64,000 bases of DNA from Lacticaseibacillus brantae DSM 23927 (GCF_001436115.1 NZ_AYZQ01000003.1:1-64000), one strand, 5' to 3'. Shown: positions 54,127-62,894, counted from the stretch's first letter. Numbers and translations: made by a program. Notes: generated by a model not told the origin, from the letters alone.

Positions 54127-54278
54127 AAGATAAACCCTATTTATTATTTCTATTATAAATATATCCCTTAATGCAATTTATAATAGATAGCCTATTGTAA
54201 AGGCAAATCAGAGCGGCTATAATTTAACCACAGGTTGGGCACACACATTTGGTACACCTATTTTGGAGGTAAAAAAAT

Positions 54279-54923
54279 ATGTCAATTTCTTTTAAACGCG
54301 CCATCGTTCCTGCCGTTGCGCTTTTGGCTCTTAGCGCACCTTCATTTGTGTTCGCCGCTGATGGCGACACTACCACGCCACCAACGACCACGGCGAACAT
54401 TCGTGTCACAGCTGGTGACTTAACCCTACGACAGGTCCCAGCATTTGATTTCGGCACAATCAATCTAGATCGTTTGGCGCCCCGTTCAACCACCGCTGTG
54501 TCTTTACCTAATCAAAAGTCCGACGCACTGACCGTCACTGACTACACGGGTTCTGGCAAAGGCTGGGTCGTAAAGGCCGCTATCACGCCATTCGAGGTTC
54601 AAGGTGCCGATACCAAGAGTTTGCTGACTGGGAGCATCGCATTAACAAGCCAAGAAATATCTGCGGAAACTACGGCTACTCAAGCCGGCCTAGGCACTAC
54701 ACCTCTTGTAACCAGTGACGTCGCTGGCAAGAGTGGTGACACAGTCGATATTTTCTCCGCAGTAGCTGGCAAAGGTCAGGGACTAAACGCGGTTAATTTC
54801 CAACCTGGTGCTGCAAACCTCACCTTGAATAAGAACGTTTACGCCACAGGTGCAGCATACAGCGCCACTATCACCTGGACGCTGGCAACGCCAGTGCCGA
54901 CTGATCCGAGTGTCACCGGCTAA
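54279..54923 (+). CDS. WxL-domain surface protein (second)
   Basis: The 214-residue protein has a signal peptide (cleaved near FVFAADG), a Thr/Pro-rich segment, and a WxL domain. The first WxL is GWVVKAAITPF and the second is SATITWTLATPVP; VTDYTGSGKGW is also typical. It shares this layout with the first WxL protein but is clearly different in sequence, so the pair arose by old duplication or separate gain. GGAGG precedes the ATG. It probably forms a surface complex with the DUF916 protein encoded next. Confidence 0.9.
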   Translation: MSISFKRAIVPAVALLALSAPSFVFAADGDTTTPPTTTANIRVTAGDLTLRQVPAFDFGTINLDRLAPRSTTAVSLPNQKSDALTVTDYTGSGKGWVVKAAITPFEVQGADTKSLLTGSIALTSQEISAETTATQAGLGTTPLVTSDVAGKSGDTVDIFSAVAGKGQGLNAVNFQPGAANLTLNKNVYATGAAYSATITWTLATPVPTDPSVTG

Positions 54924-54937
54924 TTTAGCCTGATGTC

Positions 54938-54983
54938 AAGATGACCCGTCTTCACCAGTTTGGTGTCAGCGGGTCATCTTTTT
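54938..54983 (+). terminator. Hairpin between the second WxL gene and the DUF916 gene
   Basis: AAGATGACCCG...CGGGTCATCTTTTT with an inner CACC/GGTG stem. It is a good terminator, yet the next gene starts 20 bases later. It probably lets WxL protein be made in excess over the membrane anchor partner. Confidence 0.8.
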
Positions 54984-55003
54984 ATGAGTAAGGAGGTGCG
55001 CTT

Positions 55004-55984
55004 TTGCGCAAAATAGTATGGATAATTGCCGTCTTGCTTGCCTTCTGGGCACCGCAAACCGTCAAAGCAGATGAGCCTGGTTTCACGGCAACACCCGTTT
55101 TTAAGGCCGGGACGCCCGCCGCAACAAGTTATTTTGATCTCACGGTTAAGCCCGGCACCACTGAACCCTTAGCAGTCCAAGTGCAAAATACGAGTAAGGC
55201 GGATATCACGCTCAACGTGCAGATGATTAACGCGTATTCGCAATCGAATGGGCAAGTCGGCTATGCCCCTAACAATTTCCGCGACCCATCGGCCCAGTAT
55301 CAACTCACCGACTTTACCCCAGGCAAACAAGTGGTCACACTAAAAGCTGGGACAACACAGACTGTTAGCTTCCCCGCAAAGATTCCATTTAAAGGCTTTC
55401 GCGGTCAAATTCTGGGCGGGATTTACGTCGAGAATCCTAAGCCCACGAATCCTGACGCCCAAATCAAAAATCAATTCGCCGTTTTAATTGGCGTCAGGTT
55501 GCAAACAAACACCACACTTGTCGCGCCTGACCTCAAATTAACCAGCGTGGAAGCTCAACGACAAGACAACCAATTCGCTGTCATCAACCATATCCAAAAC
55601 TTTGAGCCTCGCTTGTTCGGCGGTCTCGCGATTACAGCAACCATCACCAAAGCCGGCCAAGCCAAACCAGTTGCCAGTCGTAAGGTGAAAGATTACCAGA
55701 TGGCCCCAAATTCCGACCTTGCTTTCGGCGTTTACCCGCAATCGTTGGCCCCAGGAGAATACACGTCGACAATTGACGCGACTGCAGGCAAACTCCATTG
55801 GCACTTCAGCCAAAAATTCTCCGTAACCGCTAAACAATTGAAGAAATACGGTGCCCCCCAAGCCTCTTCTGCTGCTGGAGTCACGTGGTGGTGGGTAGCG
55901 GCAGGGATTGGCATCCTAGGCTTGCTTGGCCTGCTCTGGTTCATTCTCGCTCGTCGGCGCAGGCGTCAAACTAAGGACAACTGA
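55004..55984 (+). CDS. DUF916/DUF3324 cell-surface protein (WxL partner)
   Basis: The 326-residue protein has a signal peptide (to about residue 23), a DUF916 domain (FDLTVKPGTTEPLAVQVQNT, about 42-61) and a DUF3324 domain. These correspond to the peptidoglycan-binding and WxL-host-binding parts. A C-terminal membrane helix (WWWVAAGIGILGLLGLLWFIL) and a positive tail RRRRR-type follow. The start is TTG, with AGGAGGTG five bases upstream. It tethers WxL proteins to the cell surface. Larger WxL proteins common in such loci are missing here, so this is a reduced cluster. Confidence 0.88.
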   Translation: MRKIVWIIAVLLAFWAPQTVKADEPGFTATPVFKAGTPAATSYFDLTVKPGTTEPLAVQVQNTSKADITLNVQMINAYSQSNGQVGYAPNNFRDPSAQYQLTDFTPGKQVVTLKAGTTQTVSFPAKIPFKGFRGQILGGIYVENPKPTNPDAQIKNQFAVLIGVRLQTNTTLVAPDLKLTSVEAQRQDNQFAVINHIQNFEPRLFGGLAITATITKAGQAKPVASRKVKDYQMAPNSDLAFGVYPQSLAPGEYTSTIDATAGKLHWHFSQKFSVTAKQLKKYGAPQASSAAGVTWWWVAAGIGILGLLGLLWFILARRRRRQTKDN

Positions 55985-56002
55985 CCAAAAAGAAGCTGTG
56001 AC

Positions 56003-56090
56003 AAAAGACGCTTTGAGAATGAGGATTGCTGATAAAGCCCGAACCCAGGCTTTTGAATCAATCCAAGTTAACCGGAATTCTCAGTCTTTT
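56003..56090. repeat. Long imperfect palindrome (structured intergenic element)
   Basis: Nested arms AAAAGAC...GTCTTTT, GAGAAT...ATTCTC and ATTG...CAAT share one centre, and an inner AAAGCC/GGCTTT forms the tip. Together they make an 88-base hairpin with internal loops. It carries no ORF and is followed by a separate, ordinary terminator at 56124. It looks like a small palindromic repeat or MITE-like relic placed after the WxL cluster. Confidence 0.5.
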
Positions 56091-56123
56091 GGAACGCGAT
56101 TAGTCTAGTTTGTTCGGAAATTC

Positions 56124-56168
56124 AAAAAAAGAGTTGCGACAACAGTCAGTTGTCGCAACTCTTTTTTT
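56124..56168. terminator. Bidirectional terminator
   Basis: A perfect stem AAAAAAAGAGTTGCGACAAC with its complement around AGTCA. It serves the WxL cluster and the minus-strand Cys/Met enzyme gene. Confidence 0.93.
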
Positions 56169-56172
56169 GTTT

Positions 56173-57312
56173 CTATTGAATGGCTGCAAAGCCGCGATCG
56201 AGATCAGCCAACAAATCACTGACATCTTCAATCCCAACTGACAGACGGATCAGCTCATCCTGGATTCCACTGGCCAACCGCACCTCCCGTGGAATGGCAC
56301 CGTGCGTCATCAGGGCTGGAATTTCAATGAGGCTTTCTAGTGCTCCCAAACTTTCAGCCAACGTAATCACTTGCAGATTCTCCACAAATTTAACTGGGTC
56401 AAGCCCTGGTTGCAGTTCGAAACTAATCATAGCGCCAAAGCCATGCATTTGTTTCTTCGCGACCGCATAATCAGGATTATCTGTATCACCCGGGAAATAA
56501 ATTTTAGCCACTTCAGGTCGAGCCTTCAGATACTTAAAGACAGACTCAGCATTGGCTAAATGAGCGCGCATGCGCAGGGCGAGGGTCTTGATTCCCCGTT
56601 GTAATAACCAACTTTCTTGCGGCGCCAAAATCGCGCCTAGGGCATTCTGCAAGTAGCCAACTTTTGCTCCGAGTTCAGGATCCTTGGTCACCACGATCCC
56701 GCCGATTAAGTCACTATGGCCGCCGAGATACTTAGAGGCAGAGTGCAAAACGATGTCTGCGCCTAGGTCTAATGGGTGTTGGACATAGGGTGAGGCAAAC
56801 GTATTATCAACAATTGTCAGCAGATGCTGGCCCTTGGCGATAGCAGCGACTGCTTGAATATCCGTGACTTTTAAGAGCGGATTTGACGGGCTTTCGAGGT
56901 ACACCGCTTTGGTGTCGGGCTGAATCGCGGCCTTGACTGCCGCCAAGTCGCGCGTATCAACAGTCGTAAAAGTCATCCCCATATTCTTGAAGACCGCATC
57001 AATCATCCGGAAAGTGCCGCCGTAAACATCGTCGCCCACAACGAAGTGGTCACCCTGTTCGAACATATTAAAGACTGTACTGATTGCCGCTAGTCCAGAG
57101 GCAAACGCGAAACCAGCCTGGCCATGTTCAATGGTGGCCATCAGGCTTTCCAGAGCTTCTCTAGTGGGATTGCCTGAACGCGAGTATTCATATTTATTTT
57201 GGCCGAGTTTCTTCTGGTGGAATGTCGACGCCATATAAATTGGAATCGACATTGCCCCTGTGGCTTCATCTTCACTAATCCCGCCGTGCAGCAATTCTGT
57301 ATCAAATTCCAT
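56173..57312 (-). CDS. Cys/Met metabolism PLP-dependent enzyme (cystathionine gamma-synthase/lyase type)
   Basis: The 379-residue protein is of the trans-sulfuration family. YEYSRSGNPTREALE (about residues 41-55) and ASGLAAIST are the phosphate-binding parts. The PLP lysine is K194 in SASKYLGGHSD, and SLGALESLIEIPALMTH near the C-terminus is typical of gamma-synthase and gamma- or beta-lyase members. Sequence alone does not split MetB from MetC/Cgl. The ATG at 57312 has GAGGAGG upstream. No partner met or cys gene is next to it. A leader with two hairpins precedes it. Confidence 0.87.
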   Translation of the reverse strand: MEFDTELLHGGISEDEATGAMSIPIYMASTFHQKKLGQNKYEYSRSGNPTREALESLMATIEHGQAGFAFASGLAAISTVFNMFEQGDHFVVGDDVYGGTFRMIDAVFKNMGMTFTTVDTRDLAAVKAAIQPDTKAVYLESPSNPLLKVTDIQAVAAIAKGQHLLTIVDNTFASPYVQHPLDLGADIVLHSASKYLGGHSDLIGGIVVTKDPELGAKVGYLQNALGAILAPQESWLLQRGIKTLALRMRAHLANAESVFKYLKARPEVAKIYFPGDTDNPDYAVAKKQMHGFGAMISFELQPGLDPVKFVENLQVITLAESLGALESLIEIPALMTHGAIPREVRLASGIQDELIRLSVGIEDVSDLLADLDRGFAAIQ

Positions 57313-57330
57313 AATTTGCCTCCTCAAGCA

Positions 57331-57360
57331 AAAGACACCTACGATGATTATCGTAGGTGT
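57331..57360 (-). terminator. Hairpin upstream of the Cys/Met enzyme gene
   Basis: ACACCTACGAT and its complement surround AATC, followed on the minus strand by CTTTTGC. It either ends the purine permease transcript or attenuates the next gene, whose ribosome site is just downstream. A second hairpin, GTCTGAT/ATCAGAC, is at 57372-57388. A weak promoter-like TTGACC, 17 bases, TAAGCT lies before both. No known methionine riboswitch was recognised. Confidence 0.6.
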
Positions 57361-57435
57361 ACTTGCATTGCGTCTGATCCTATCAGACTTAATTCAGTTA
57401 AGCTTACCGATTCGCCGCCGCTGGGTCAACCCTGG

Positions 57436-58893
57436 CTAAATGATGGCCAGGAAGACAAAGTTCAAGATGAAGCCAATAGTGACAATCGCTAAGACGGGAT
57501 GAATTTCCTTGGCTTTACCGGTAATGAGCTTGATTAACGTGTAGAAAATGAAACCCGCCGCAATCCCGTATGAGATGTTATAAACAAATCCCATGACAAT
57601 TGAAGCCATGAAAGCTGGAATGGCTTCGGACAAGTCGTCCCAGTCCACCTGCTTGAAACTACTCATCATCATTACCCCAACCATGATGAGCGCGGGTGCG
57701 ACAGCTTGCGTTGGCACAACCGCAATCAATGGCGCAAACAGACTACTTAAGAGGAAGGCCACGGCGACGACAACAGCAGTTAAGCCGGTGCGGCCACCAG
57801 CCGCAATCCCAGCTGCACTTTCCACATAAGTCGTGACGTTACTACTCCCAAAAATCGAGCCGACACCAGTCGCAATTGAGTCAGCAAACAGTGCCCGGTC
57901 CATTTTGGATGAGAAACCTGAGCCATGGGCCAACGCATCTTGATCAGCTTCAGAGAAAATCCCAGTCCGCCGGCCGGTCCCAATAAAGGTCCCTAACGTA
58001 TCAAAGATGTCTGAGAAACTGAACGCAAAAATCGTCATAATTGACAGTAGAATTTTGTTCGTGGTGCTAAAGAGACTACCCATTCCTTCTGGACCAAAAG
58101 CAGCTCCGAAGGTCACGTGTAATTGTCCTAAGGCATGGCCAATGGAATCAGCACTCGACACGTGCAAACTGGTCACGCCAAATGGAATCCCGACTAAGGT
58201 AGTGACCACAATCCCAATGAGCACTGCTCCGGGAACCCGTTTAACCACAAGCACAGCCATCAATAACAAGCCAATCAACGCCACGATGGCACCAGGCTGG
58301 GTGAAGTTCACCAGTGCTGGTACAATGCCACCGTTGGAGACAACGCTGGTGAGTCCACCCTTAAAGGTCTCAGCACCGGCTTTTAAAGCCTGACCGTTCA
58401 CGGACACGATTGAGCTTGCTTCTGAGGTAAATTGAAGGAAACCAGCATTCTTTAAACCGACATAAGCGACAAAGACCCCAATCCCGCCACCAATTGCGTG
58501 TTGTAGCACATCAGGAATTGCTAAGATGATGAGCTTCCGAATCTTCGTCACGGTAATCAGAATATTGATGACCCCACAGATGAAGACCAGGGCTAAGGCT
58601 TGTTGCCAAGAGAACCCGAGTGCAAATACCACCGTATATGTAAAGAAGGCATTTAAGCCCATCCCTGGGGCGAGGGCATACGGGACATTGGCAAACAACC
58701 CCATGATTAACGTCCCGACAGCACTAGAGATGATTGTCGCCAAAAAGACGGCCTGACTCGGCATCCCAGTGAGTGACAAGATCTGCGGATTCACAAACAG
58801 AATGTAGGACATCGCGAAGAATGTGGTTAACCCAGCCACAATTTCCGTCGTTACCGTCGTATTGTTCGCCTTTAGCTTGAAAAACTTTTCCAT
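57436..58893 (-). CDS. pbuG: NCS2-type purine (hypoxanthine/guanine) permease
   Basis: The 485-residue protein has about 12-14 membrane segments of the AzgA-like NCS2 group. NTTVTTEIVAGLTTFFAMSYILFVNPQ-type residues form the N-terminal helix. GLTSVVVAVAFLLSSLFAPLIAVVPTQAVAPALI-type residues form the central helices. Family members import hypoxanthine, guanine or adenine with protons. The ATG at 58893 has AAAGGAGT upstream; a longer reading to 58968 lies beyond the promoter and was rejected. The gene symbol is by closest match to PbuG/PbuO; the exact base is not determined. Confidence 0.83.
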   Translation of the reverse strand: MEKFFKLKANNTTVTTEIVAGLTTFFAMSYILFVNPQILSLTGMPSQAVFLATIISSAVGTLIMGLFANVPYALAPGMGLNAFFTYTVVFALGFSWQQALALVFICGVINILITVTKIRKLIILAIPDVLQHAIGGGIGVFVAYVGLKNAGFLQFTSEASSIVSVNGQALKAGAETFKGGLTSVVSNGGIVPALVNFTQPGAIVALIGLLLMAVLVVKRVPGAVLIGIVVTTLVGIPFGVTSLHVSSADSIGHALGQLHVTFGAAFGPEGMGSLFSTTNKILLSIMTIFAFSFSDIFDTLGTFIGTGRRTGIFSEADQDALAHGSGFSSKMDRALFADSIATGVGSIFGSSNVTTYVESAAGIAAGGRTGLTAVVVAVAFLLSSLFAPLIAVVPTQAVAPALIMVGVMMMSSFKQVDWDDLSEAIPAFMASIVMGFVYNISYGIAAGFIFYTLIKLITGKAKEIHPVLAIVTIGFILNFVFLAII

Positions 58894-58923
58894 AATTGAC
58901 TCCTTTGTCATTTCGATAAGGTA

Positions 58924-58952
58924 ATCGTACTCGATAAGGCGCAATCTTTCAA
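58924..58952 (-). promoter_or_regulatory. Promoter of the purine permease gene, with possible PurBox
   Basis: On the minus strand: TTGAAA, 17 bases, TACGAT. Further upstream (58991-59008) the inverted repeat GTTCG, 8 bases, CGAAC lies in an AT-rich context like the PurR PurBox core CGAA. The match is partial, so PurR control is tentative. No purine riboswitch pattern was seen. Confidence 0.5.
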
Positions 58953-58999
58953 GCAAAATAACGTCCAATTGTAAATTTTCATCAATTAATGTTCGTGTT

Positions 59000-60463
59000 T
59001 TATCGAACGAGCGTCAAATATTGGCTTGACACCCATTGCTGACCGCCGAGATTGTACCAGCGCTGACCATCAGCGCGGACGGTCGTGCCGAACACGCGCC
59101 ATTGTGAGTTCGCGACCAATTTCTTGTGGTCAACCAATGTCGCACCAAGAGGCGATTGCCAGACTGCGATTCCAAATCCCGGTTGATACTGCACCCGGCC
59201 AACAGCAATCAGTGGTGTAACTTCTAGGCCAAAGCGGGCTGGAATCCATTGTTTAGCACCAACTTGATACCACGGATGCCCATCGGCGCCAGTCGCCGTC
59301 GCACTAAAGTGCTGGACTGAACCGGCGGCTAATTTTTGGTGCCCAGCCAAGGAAGCGGTGCTAGGCTCGGGCCAAGTCGCAATCCCATAACCTGGGACAT
59401 AATCGATAATGAGCGACCCACTCCGCGCTGGTTGCGGCTGTGCTGCTGCGGTAGTCGATAAACGCGTCGGGGTTCTGACGGGTGGCACAAGTGTCGGCAT
59501 CGTTGGAAGGCTGCCCACTGTGCCGGTGTAGTACGTGCCACTGGTAGCATCCACAATGGCAAACTGATCGCCTTGACGGAATGAAATCGTCTCATCATCA
59601 TCTTGCGTATTCATATCCAACAGCCAATGACCATTTGCGTCAGCCGTAACGTCATACACGAGGTTCTTGCCACTTAACTGGCGGTAATAAATGGTCACCT
59701 CGGCGTTTGGTGTGGCGGTACCACTGAGGTCGGAGTGTGCAGGATAAGGCAGCACCTGTTCAACAGAAAGTTTGGGCTGAATGGCCTTCAGGCTGCGCCC
59801 AACTTGGGTGACACTCGCTTCACGTTCGCTAAAAACGACGATCGTGCCGCCTTTTTCGAGACCAGGGAAGTCTGACCACGCTGTAATAGGAAATACCCAT
59901 TCGCCATCATCTGGCGTTTGCGTTGTGTTTGACACTTTATAGTGAACGCTGCTCTCCTTACCAGGGCCTTCATAAACCACGGTGAGTTTTTGGCCTGGTG
60001 TCGCGCGACCCAAAATATAGTTGTCATCGTCAGTCACGGACTTGATTGACAGCTGCTGTGCTGGTGCTGCCACATCAGGGGTGGCTGGTGTTTGAACCGG
60101 TGGCGTCGCAGGCGTGGTGCCAACAGCTGAGCCGACCTCGGTAGACACACCATCCACTGTCACCTGATCGCCTGCTTTGAACGGATGCTCAAAAATATTA
60201 GGTTCATCGGCGATATTGAGTGACCAATGGCCAGTGGCATCCGTTTTAACTGTCAGGTGTGACTTGAGGCCATCTGTCGATTGATAGGTCAGTATGTAGC
60301 CCGTGTTTGGCGCCCCCAGACCTGATAACACGGTCGCCCCATCTTGTATCGGGGCCACTTGGACAACGTCTGCCGCGAACAACCGCGGCGCTTGCGCGAC
60401 AACCGTCGCACCCAACAAAACTGTGCTGGCCAGCAAAGCCAATTTCAAATGTGTTGCTTTCAC
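59000..60463 (-). CDS. Secreted protein with Ig-like domains and SLAP/SH3-like repeats
   Basis: The 487-residue protein has a signal peptide (cleaved near RLFAADV). Three Ig-like or 'bacterial Ig' domains follow (about residues 34-110, 134-225, 230-320), each ending with a G-x-W-S/L-x-x-I type strand. A Pro/Thr linker comes next, then two SLAP-like repeats (IDYVPGYGIATWPEP and VQYQPGFGIAVWQSP, ending GGQQWVSSQYL). It lacks a sortase motif and probably binds the wall by the repeats, which match those of the protein at 43.7 kb. GGAGG precedes the start. No clear WalR box was seen upstream. No strong terminator follows it. Confidence 0.8.
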   Translation of the reverse strand: MKATHLKLALLASTVLLGATVVAQAPRLFAADVVQVAPIQDGATVLSGLGAPNTGYILTYQSTDGLKSHLTVKTDATGHWSLNIADEPNIFEHPFKAGDQVTVDGVSTEVGSAVGTTPATPPVQTPATPDVAAPAQQLSIKSVTDDDNYILGRATPGQKLTVVYEGPGKESSVHYKVSNTTQTPDDGEWVFPITAWSDFPGLEKGGTIVVFSEREASVTQVGRSLKAIQPKLSVEQVLPYPAHSDLSGTATPNAEVTIYYRQLSGKNLVYDVTADANGHWLLDMNTQDDDETISFRQGDQFAIVDATSGTYYTGTVGSLPTMPTLVPPVRTPTRLSTTAAAQPQPARSGSLIIDYVPGYGIATWPEPSTASLAGHQKLAAGSVQHFSATATGADGHPWYQVGAKQWIPARFGLEVTPLIAVGRVQYQPGFGIAVWQSPLGATLVDHKKLVANSQWRVFGTTVRADGQRWYNLGGQQWVSSQYLTLVR

Positions 60464-60572
60464 ATGAACTCCTCCTTAATAGTAACCATTACGATTAGCA
60501 AGAAGGAGTATACCATTGGTTTTTTTGAGGTGTCTACCCCTTTAAATTAAGAACGTCTGTTATTTAACCGCT

Positions 60573-60602
60573 AAAAAAGTCGTGACCACTTAGGCCACGA
60601 CT
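60573..60602 (-). terminator. Terminator of the D-hydroxyacid dehydrogenase gene
   Basis: GTCGTGGCC and GGTCACGAC form a stem around a five-base loop, with a six-base T-run on the minus strand. Confidence 0.85.
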
Positions 60603-60607
60603 CAGAT

Positions 60608-61597
60608 TTAAAATTTCACTTCAGTATCAGCTGATCCCTTTTGGATGAAATCAACCAGGTTCTGTAAGGAGAAATAGACCATATTGTGCACGGCGGTCGT
60701 CGTGTAGTAGGCAATATGTGGCGCTAAAACCACGTTTGGCATCGCCAGCAATTCATCCCAAATTTCATCATTAAAGTTGCCACTGTCAGCCAGTGACAGG
60801 AGGTCTTCTGTCTCATATTCATACGTATCAATCCCAGCAGCTGAGACTTTGCCAGAACGCAAATTCGTCATCAGGGCTTGGGTATCAATTAAGTTGCCAC
60901 GGGCGGTGTTGAGAATCACGACATCCTGCTTCATCCGGTCAAATGCGCCGGCATCAATCAGATGATCATTTTCTGGAATCCCAGGCACGTGCAAATCAAT
61001 CACGTCTGCTTGTGCCAACAAGTCATTCAGCGGCACAAAGGTAATTCCAACATCCTCTTTTGGCGGGAATGGATCATAGGCAATGACTTTAGCCCCGAAA
61101 CCTTGGAACATTTGAATCGCAGCGCGGCCAATCCGACCAGCACCAATCACGCCAACTGTTTGTTTACCAAGTTCGCGGCCAATATGGGTACCAGCGCCAA
61201 CGTAATCGTTCGCGTGCAAGTTCTCTTGGACTTGGCCCATGTTCCGCAGCAAGTACAAGGCCATGGTTAATGAGAATTCGGCGATTGCGGTTGGGGAGTA
61301 GGCCGGCACATTGCTGATGCGGACGCCGTATTGCTTGGCGGCAGCAAGGTCAATATTATCCGTTCCCACATTGCGAATAGCCAAATACTGAATCCCAAAG
61401 TCGTGCATTCGTTCAAAGACCTTGGCTGAATAAGGTGTGGTTTGTAGACAATTGATGCCGTCAAAACCTTTGGCCCATTCAACCGTCTCATCGGTCAGAT
61501 AATCAGTATGTTGCTCGACTTCATTGCCCGTTTCCTGCGCCCACTCGGTTAAGTACTGCGCTTCATCGACCCGAACGCCATATGCAATAATCTTCAT
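60608..61597 (-). CDS. D-2-hydroxyacid dehydrogenase (D-LDH/HicDH type)
   Basis: This 329-residue NAD-dependent enzyme reduces 2-oxoacids to D-hydroxyacids. The NAD loop is VGVIGAGRIGRAA (about residues 146-158), and VILNTARGNLIDTQAL is the arginine-containing active-site segment. The catalytic His is in APHIAYYTTTAVHNM (about 290-304). Its general sequence fits either D-lactate dehydrogenase or D-hydroxyisocaproate dehydrogenase; the residues that split them are not certain by eye. AGGGGAAC precedes the start. It stands divergent from the Ddl-family gene. A D-lactate product would match the Ddl substrate idea. Confidence 0.87.
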   Translation of the reverse strand: MKIIAYGVRVDEAQYLTEWAQETGNEVEQHTDYLTDETVEWAKGFDGINCLQTTPYSAKVFERMHDFGIQYLAIRNVGTDNIDLAAAKQYGVRISNVPAYSPTAIAEFSLTMALYLLRNMGQVQENLHANDYVGAGTHIGRELGKQTVGVIGAGRIGRAAIQMFQGFGAKVIAYDPFPPKEDVGITFVPLNDLLAQADVIDLHVPGIPENDHLIDAGAFDRMKQDVVILNTARGNLIDTQALMTNLRSGKVSAAGIDTYEYETEDLLSLADSGNFNDEIWDELLAMPNVVLAPHIAYYTTTAVHNMVYFSLQNLVDFIQKGSADTEVKF

Positions 61598-61750
61598 GTT
61601 AGTTCCCCTTTGTGATTGAAAATTTGATCGGTCCCGGCAAATGTCGAGGCGGTTACATTAATTTTACCTGAAAACGATTTGATTTTTAACCTCCAAGTGC
61701 CCCGATTATGGTAAACTTTAGGTTCAAACTACATCGGAGGTTTTACACCC

Positions 61751-62809
61751 ATGAAAATTGTCGTTTTAGCAGGCGGTCGGAGTACTGAACGGAATGTCTC
61801 AATTTCTTCAGGCTATCGCCTCACCAACGCATTGCGCGAAAAGGGCCACCAGGCCACTTTCGTTGATTTATTTCTTGGTTACGACTTAAGCGGCTTAGGT
61901 TCAGTTGAGGAAGTTTTCAACGACCCCAACACCTCAGCTGACTTAAAGATTAGCGATGCCGTGCTCACTGACGACGACATCAACCAAATGCGGACCGATG
62001 GCAGCACCCAACTGTTCGGTCCCAACGTTCTGGCGATTGCCCAAGCGGCTGATATCGTCTTCCTCGCCTTACATGGTGGTGACGGTGAAAATGGTAAGGT
62101 CCAAGCTGTACTCGACTTGAACAACATTCGCTATACCGGCAGCGGTACTTTAGCCTCCGGGTTAACGATGAACAAAGTGTACAGCAAGGAAATCATGCTG
62201 TATCACAACATCAAGAGTGCTAAGTTCATTGAATTCACCCGTGACCAAGGACCTAAGCAAACTGTACCGTTCGACTTCCCCGTTGTGGTGAAGCCAACAA
62301 GCGGTGGGAGTTCCGTTGGGACCGTGATTGCGCATGATCAAGCTGAACTCGAAGCCGGTTTAGCTGACGCGTTCCGGTTTGACCAAAGTGCTATGGTGGA
62401 AGAATTCATCAGTGGTCGCGAGTTCTCCCTTGGCGTCGTCAATGGGATGGCTCTGCCTGCCATTGAAATCAAGGTGCGTGACGGCTGGTATGACTTTACC
62501 CATAAATTCCAAGAAGGTTATACCGACTTCATCACCCCACCAGAAGATTTAAGCGACGAAATTCATGATCAAATGAAGGCCATCGCTGTGCAAACCATGA
62601 ATGTTTTGGGCCTGCAAAACTATGGCCGAATTGACTTCCTGGTCAATGATGATGGCATCTGGGTCATCGAAGCCAATAACTTACCTGGCATGACGCCACT
62701 GTCATTGATGCCCCAAGAAGCTGAGGCTGCAGGGATTAGCTACCCTGACCTGGTTGAAAGCATCATTGAAGGCAAAATGAAGTTATATGACGATGGCATG
62801 GCCAACTAA
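61751..62809 (+). CDS. D-alanine-D-alanine/D-lactate ligase family protein
   Basis: This 352-residue ATP-grasp ligase belongs to the Ddl family. Key parts are [14 protein letters not shown] (about residues 8-21), the ATP-grasp loop [13 protein letters not shown] (about 179-191), [10 protein letters not shown] (about 291-300) and [13 protein letters not shown]. At the acceptor-selecting site the sequence is GWYDFTHKF, with F253 where D-Ala-D-Ala ligases have Tyr. That Phe is typical of Leuconostoc and Lactobacillus ligases that make D-Ala-D-Lac and give intrinsic vancomycin resistance. It differs from canonical Ddl enough that it could be a second, specialised ligase. GGAGG precedes the ATG. 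Confidence 0.82.
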   Translation: MKIVVLAGGRSTERNVSISSGYRLTNALREKGHQATFVDLFLGYDLSGLGSVEEVFNDPNTSADLKISDAVLTDDDINQMRTDGSTQLFGPNVLAIAQAADIVFLALHGGDGENGKVQAVLDLNNIRYTGSGTLASGLTMNKVYSKEIMLYHNIKSAKFIEFTRDQGPKQTVPFDFPVVVKPTSGGSSVGTVIAHDQAELEAGLADAFRFDQSAMVEEFISGREFSLGVVNGMALPAIEIKVRDGWYDFTHKFQEGYTDFITPPEDLSDEIHDQMKAIAVQTMNVLGLQNYGRIDFLVNDDGIWVIEANNLPGMTPLSLMPQEAEAAGISYPDLVESIIEGKMKLYDDGMAN

Positions 62810-62820
62810 ATGGACATTTG

Positions 62821-62862
62821 CGACCCAAACGCCAGCACCCAGTGCGACTTTGGGTCGTTTTT
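62821..62862 (+). terminator. Terminator after the Ddl-family gene
   Basis: CGACCCAAA and TTTGGGTCG enclose a 19-base loop, followed by five T residues. Confidence 0.75.
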
Positions 62863-62894
62863 AGTTGGTAAGTGGCTTATAAAGGAGAATGGTA

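Noticed and set aside
57328-57435. SAM or SMK riboswitch upstream of the Cys/Met enzyme
   Set aside because: The leader is too short for an S-box and lacks its conserved core. The SMK pairing pattern is also missing.
58894-58999. Purine riboswitch upstream of the purine permease
   Set aside because: The conserved loop-loop and junction sequences of the guanine/adenine aptamer are not present. A promoter lies close to the gene instead.
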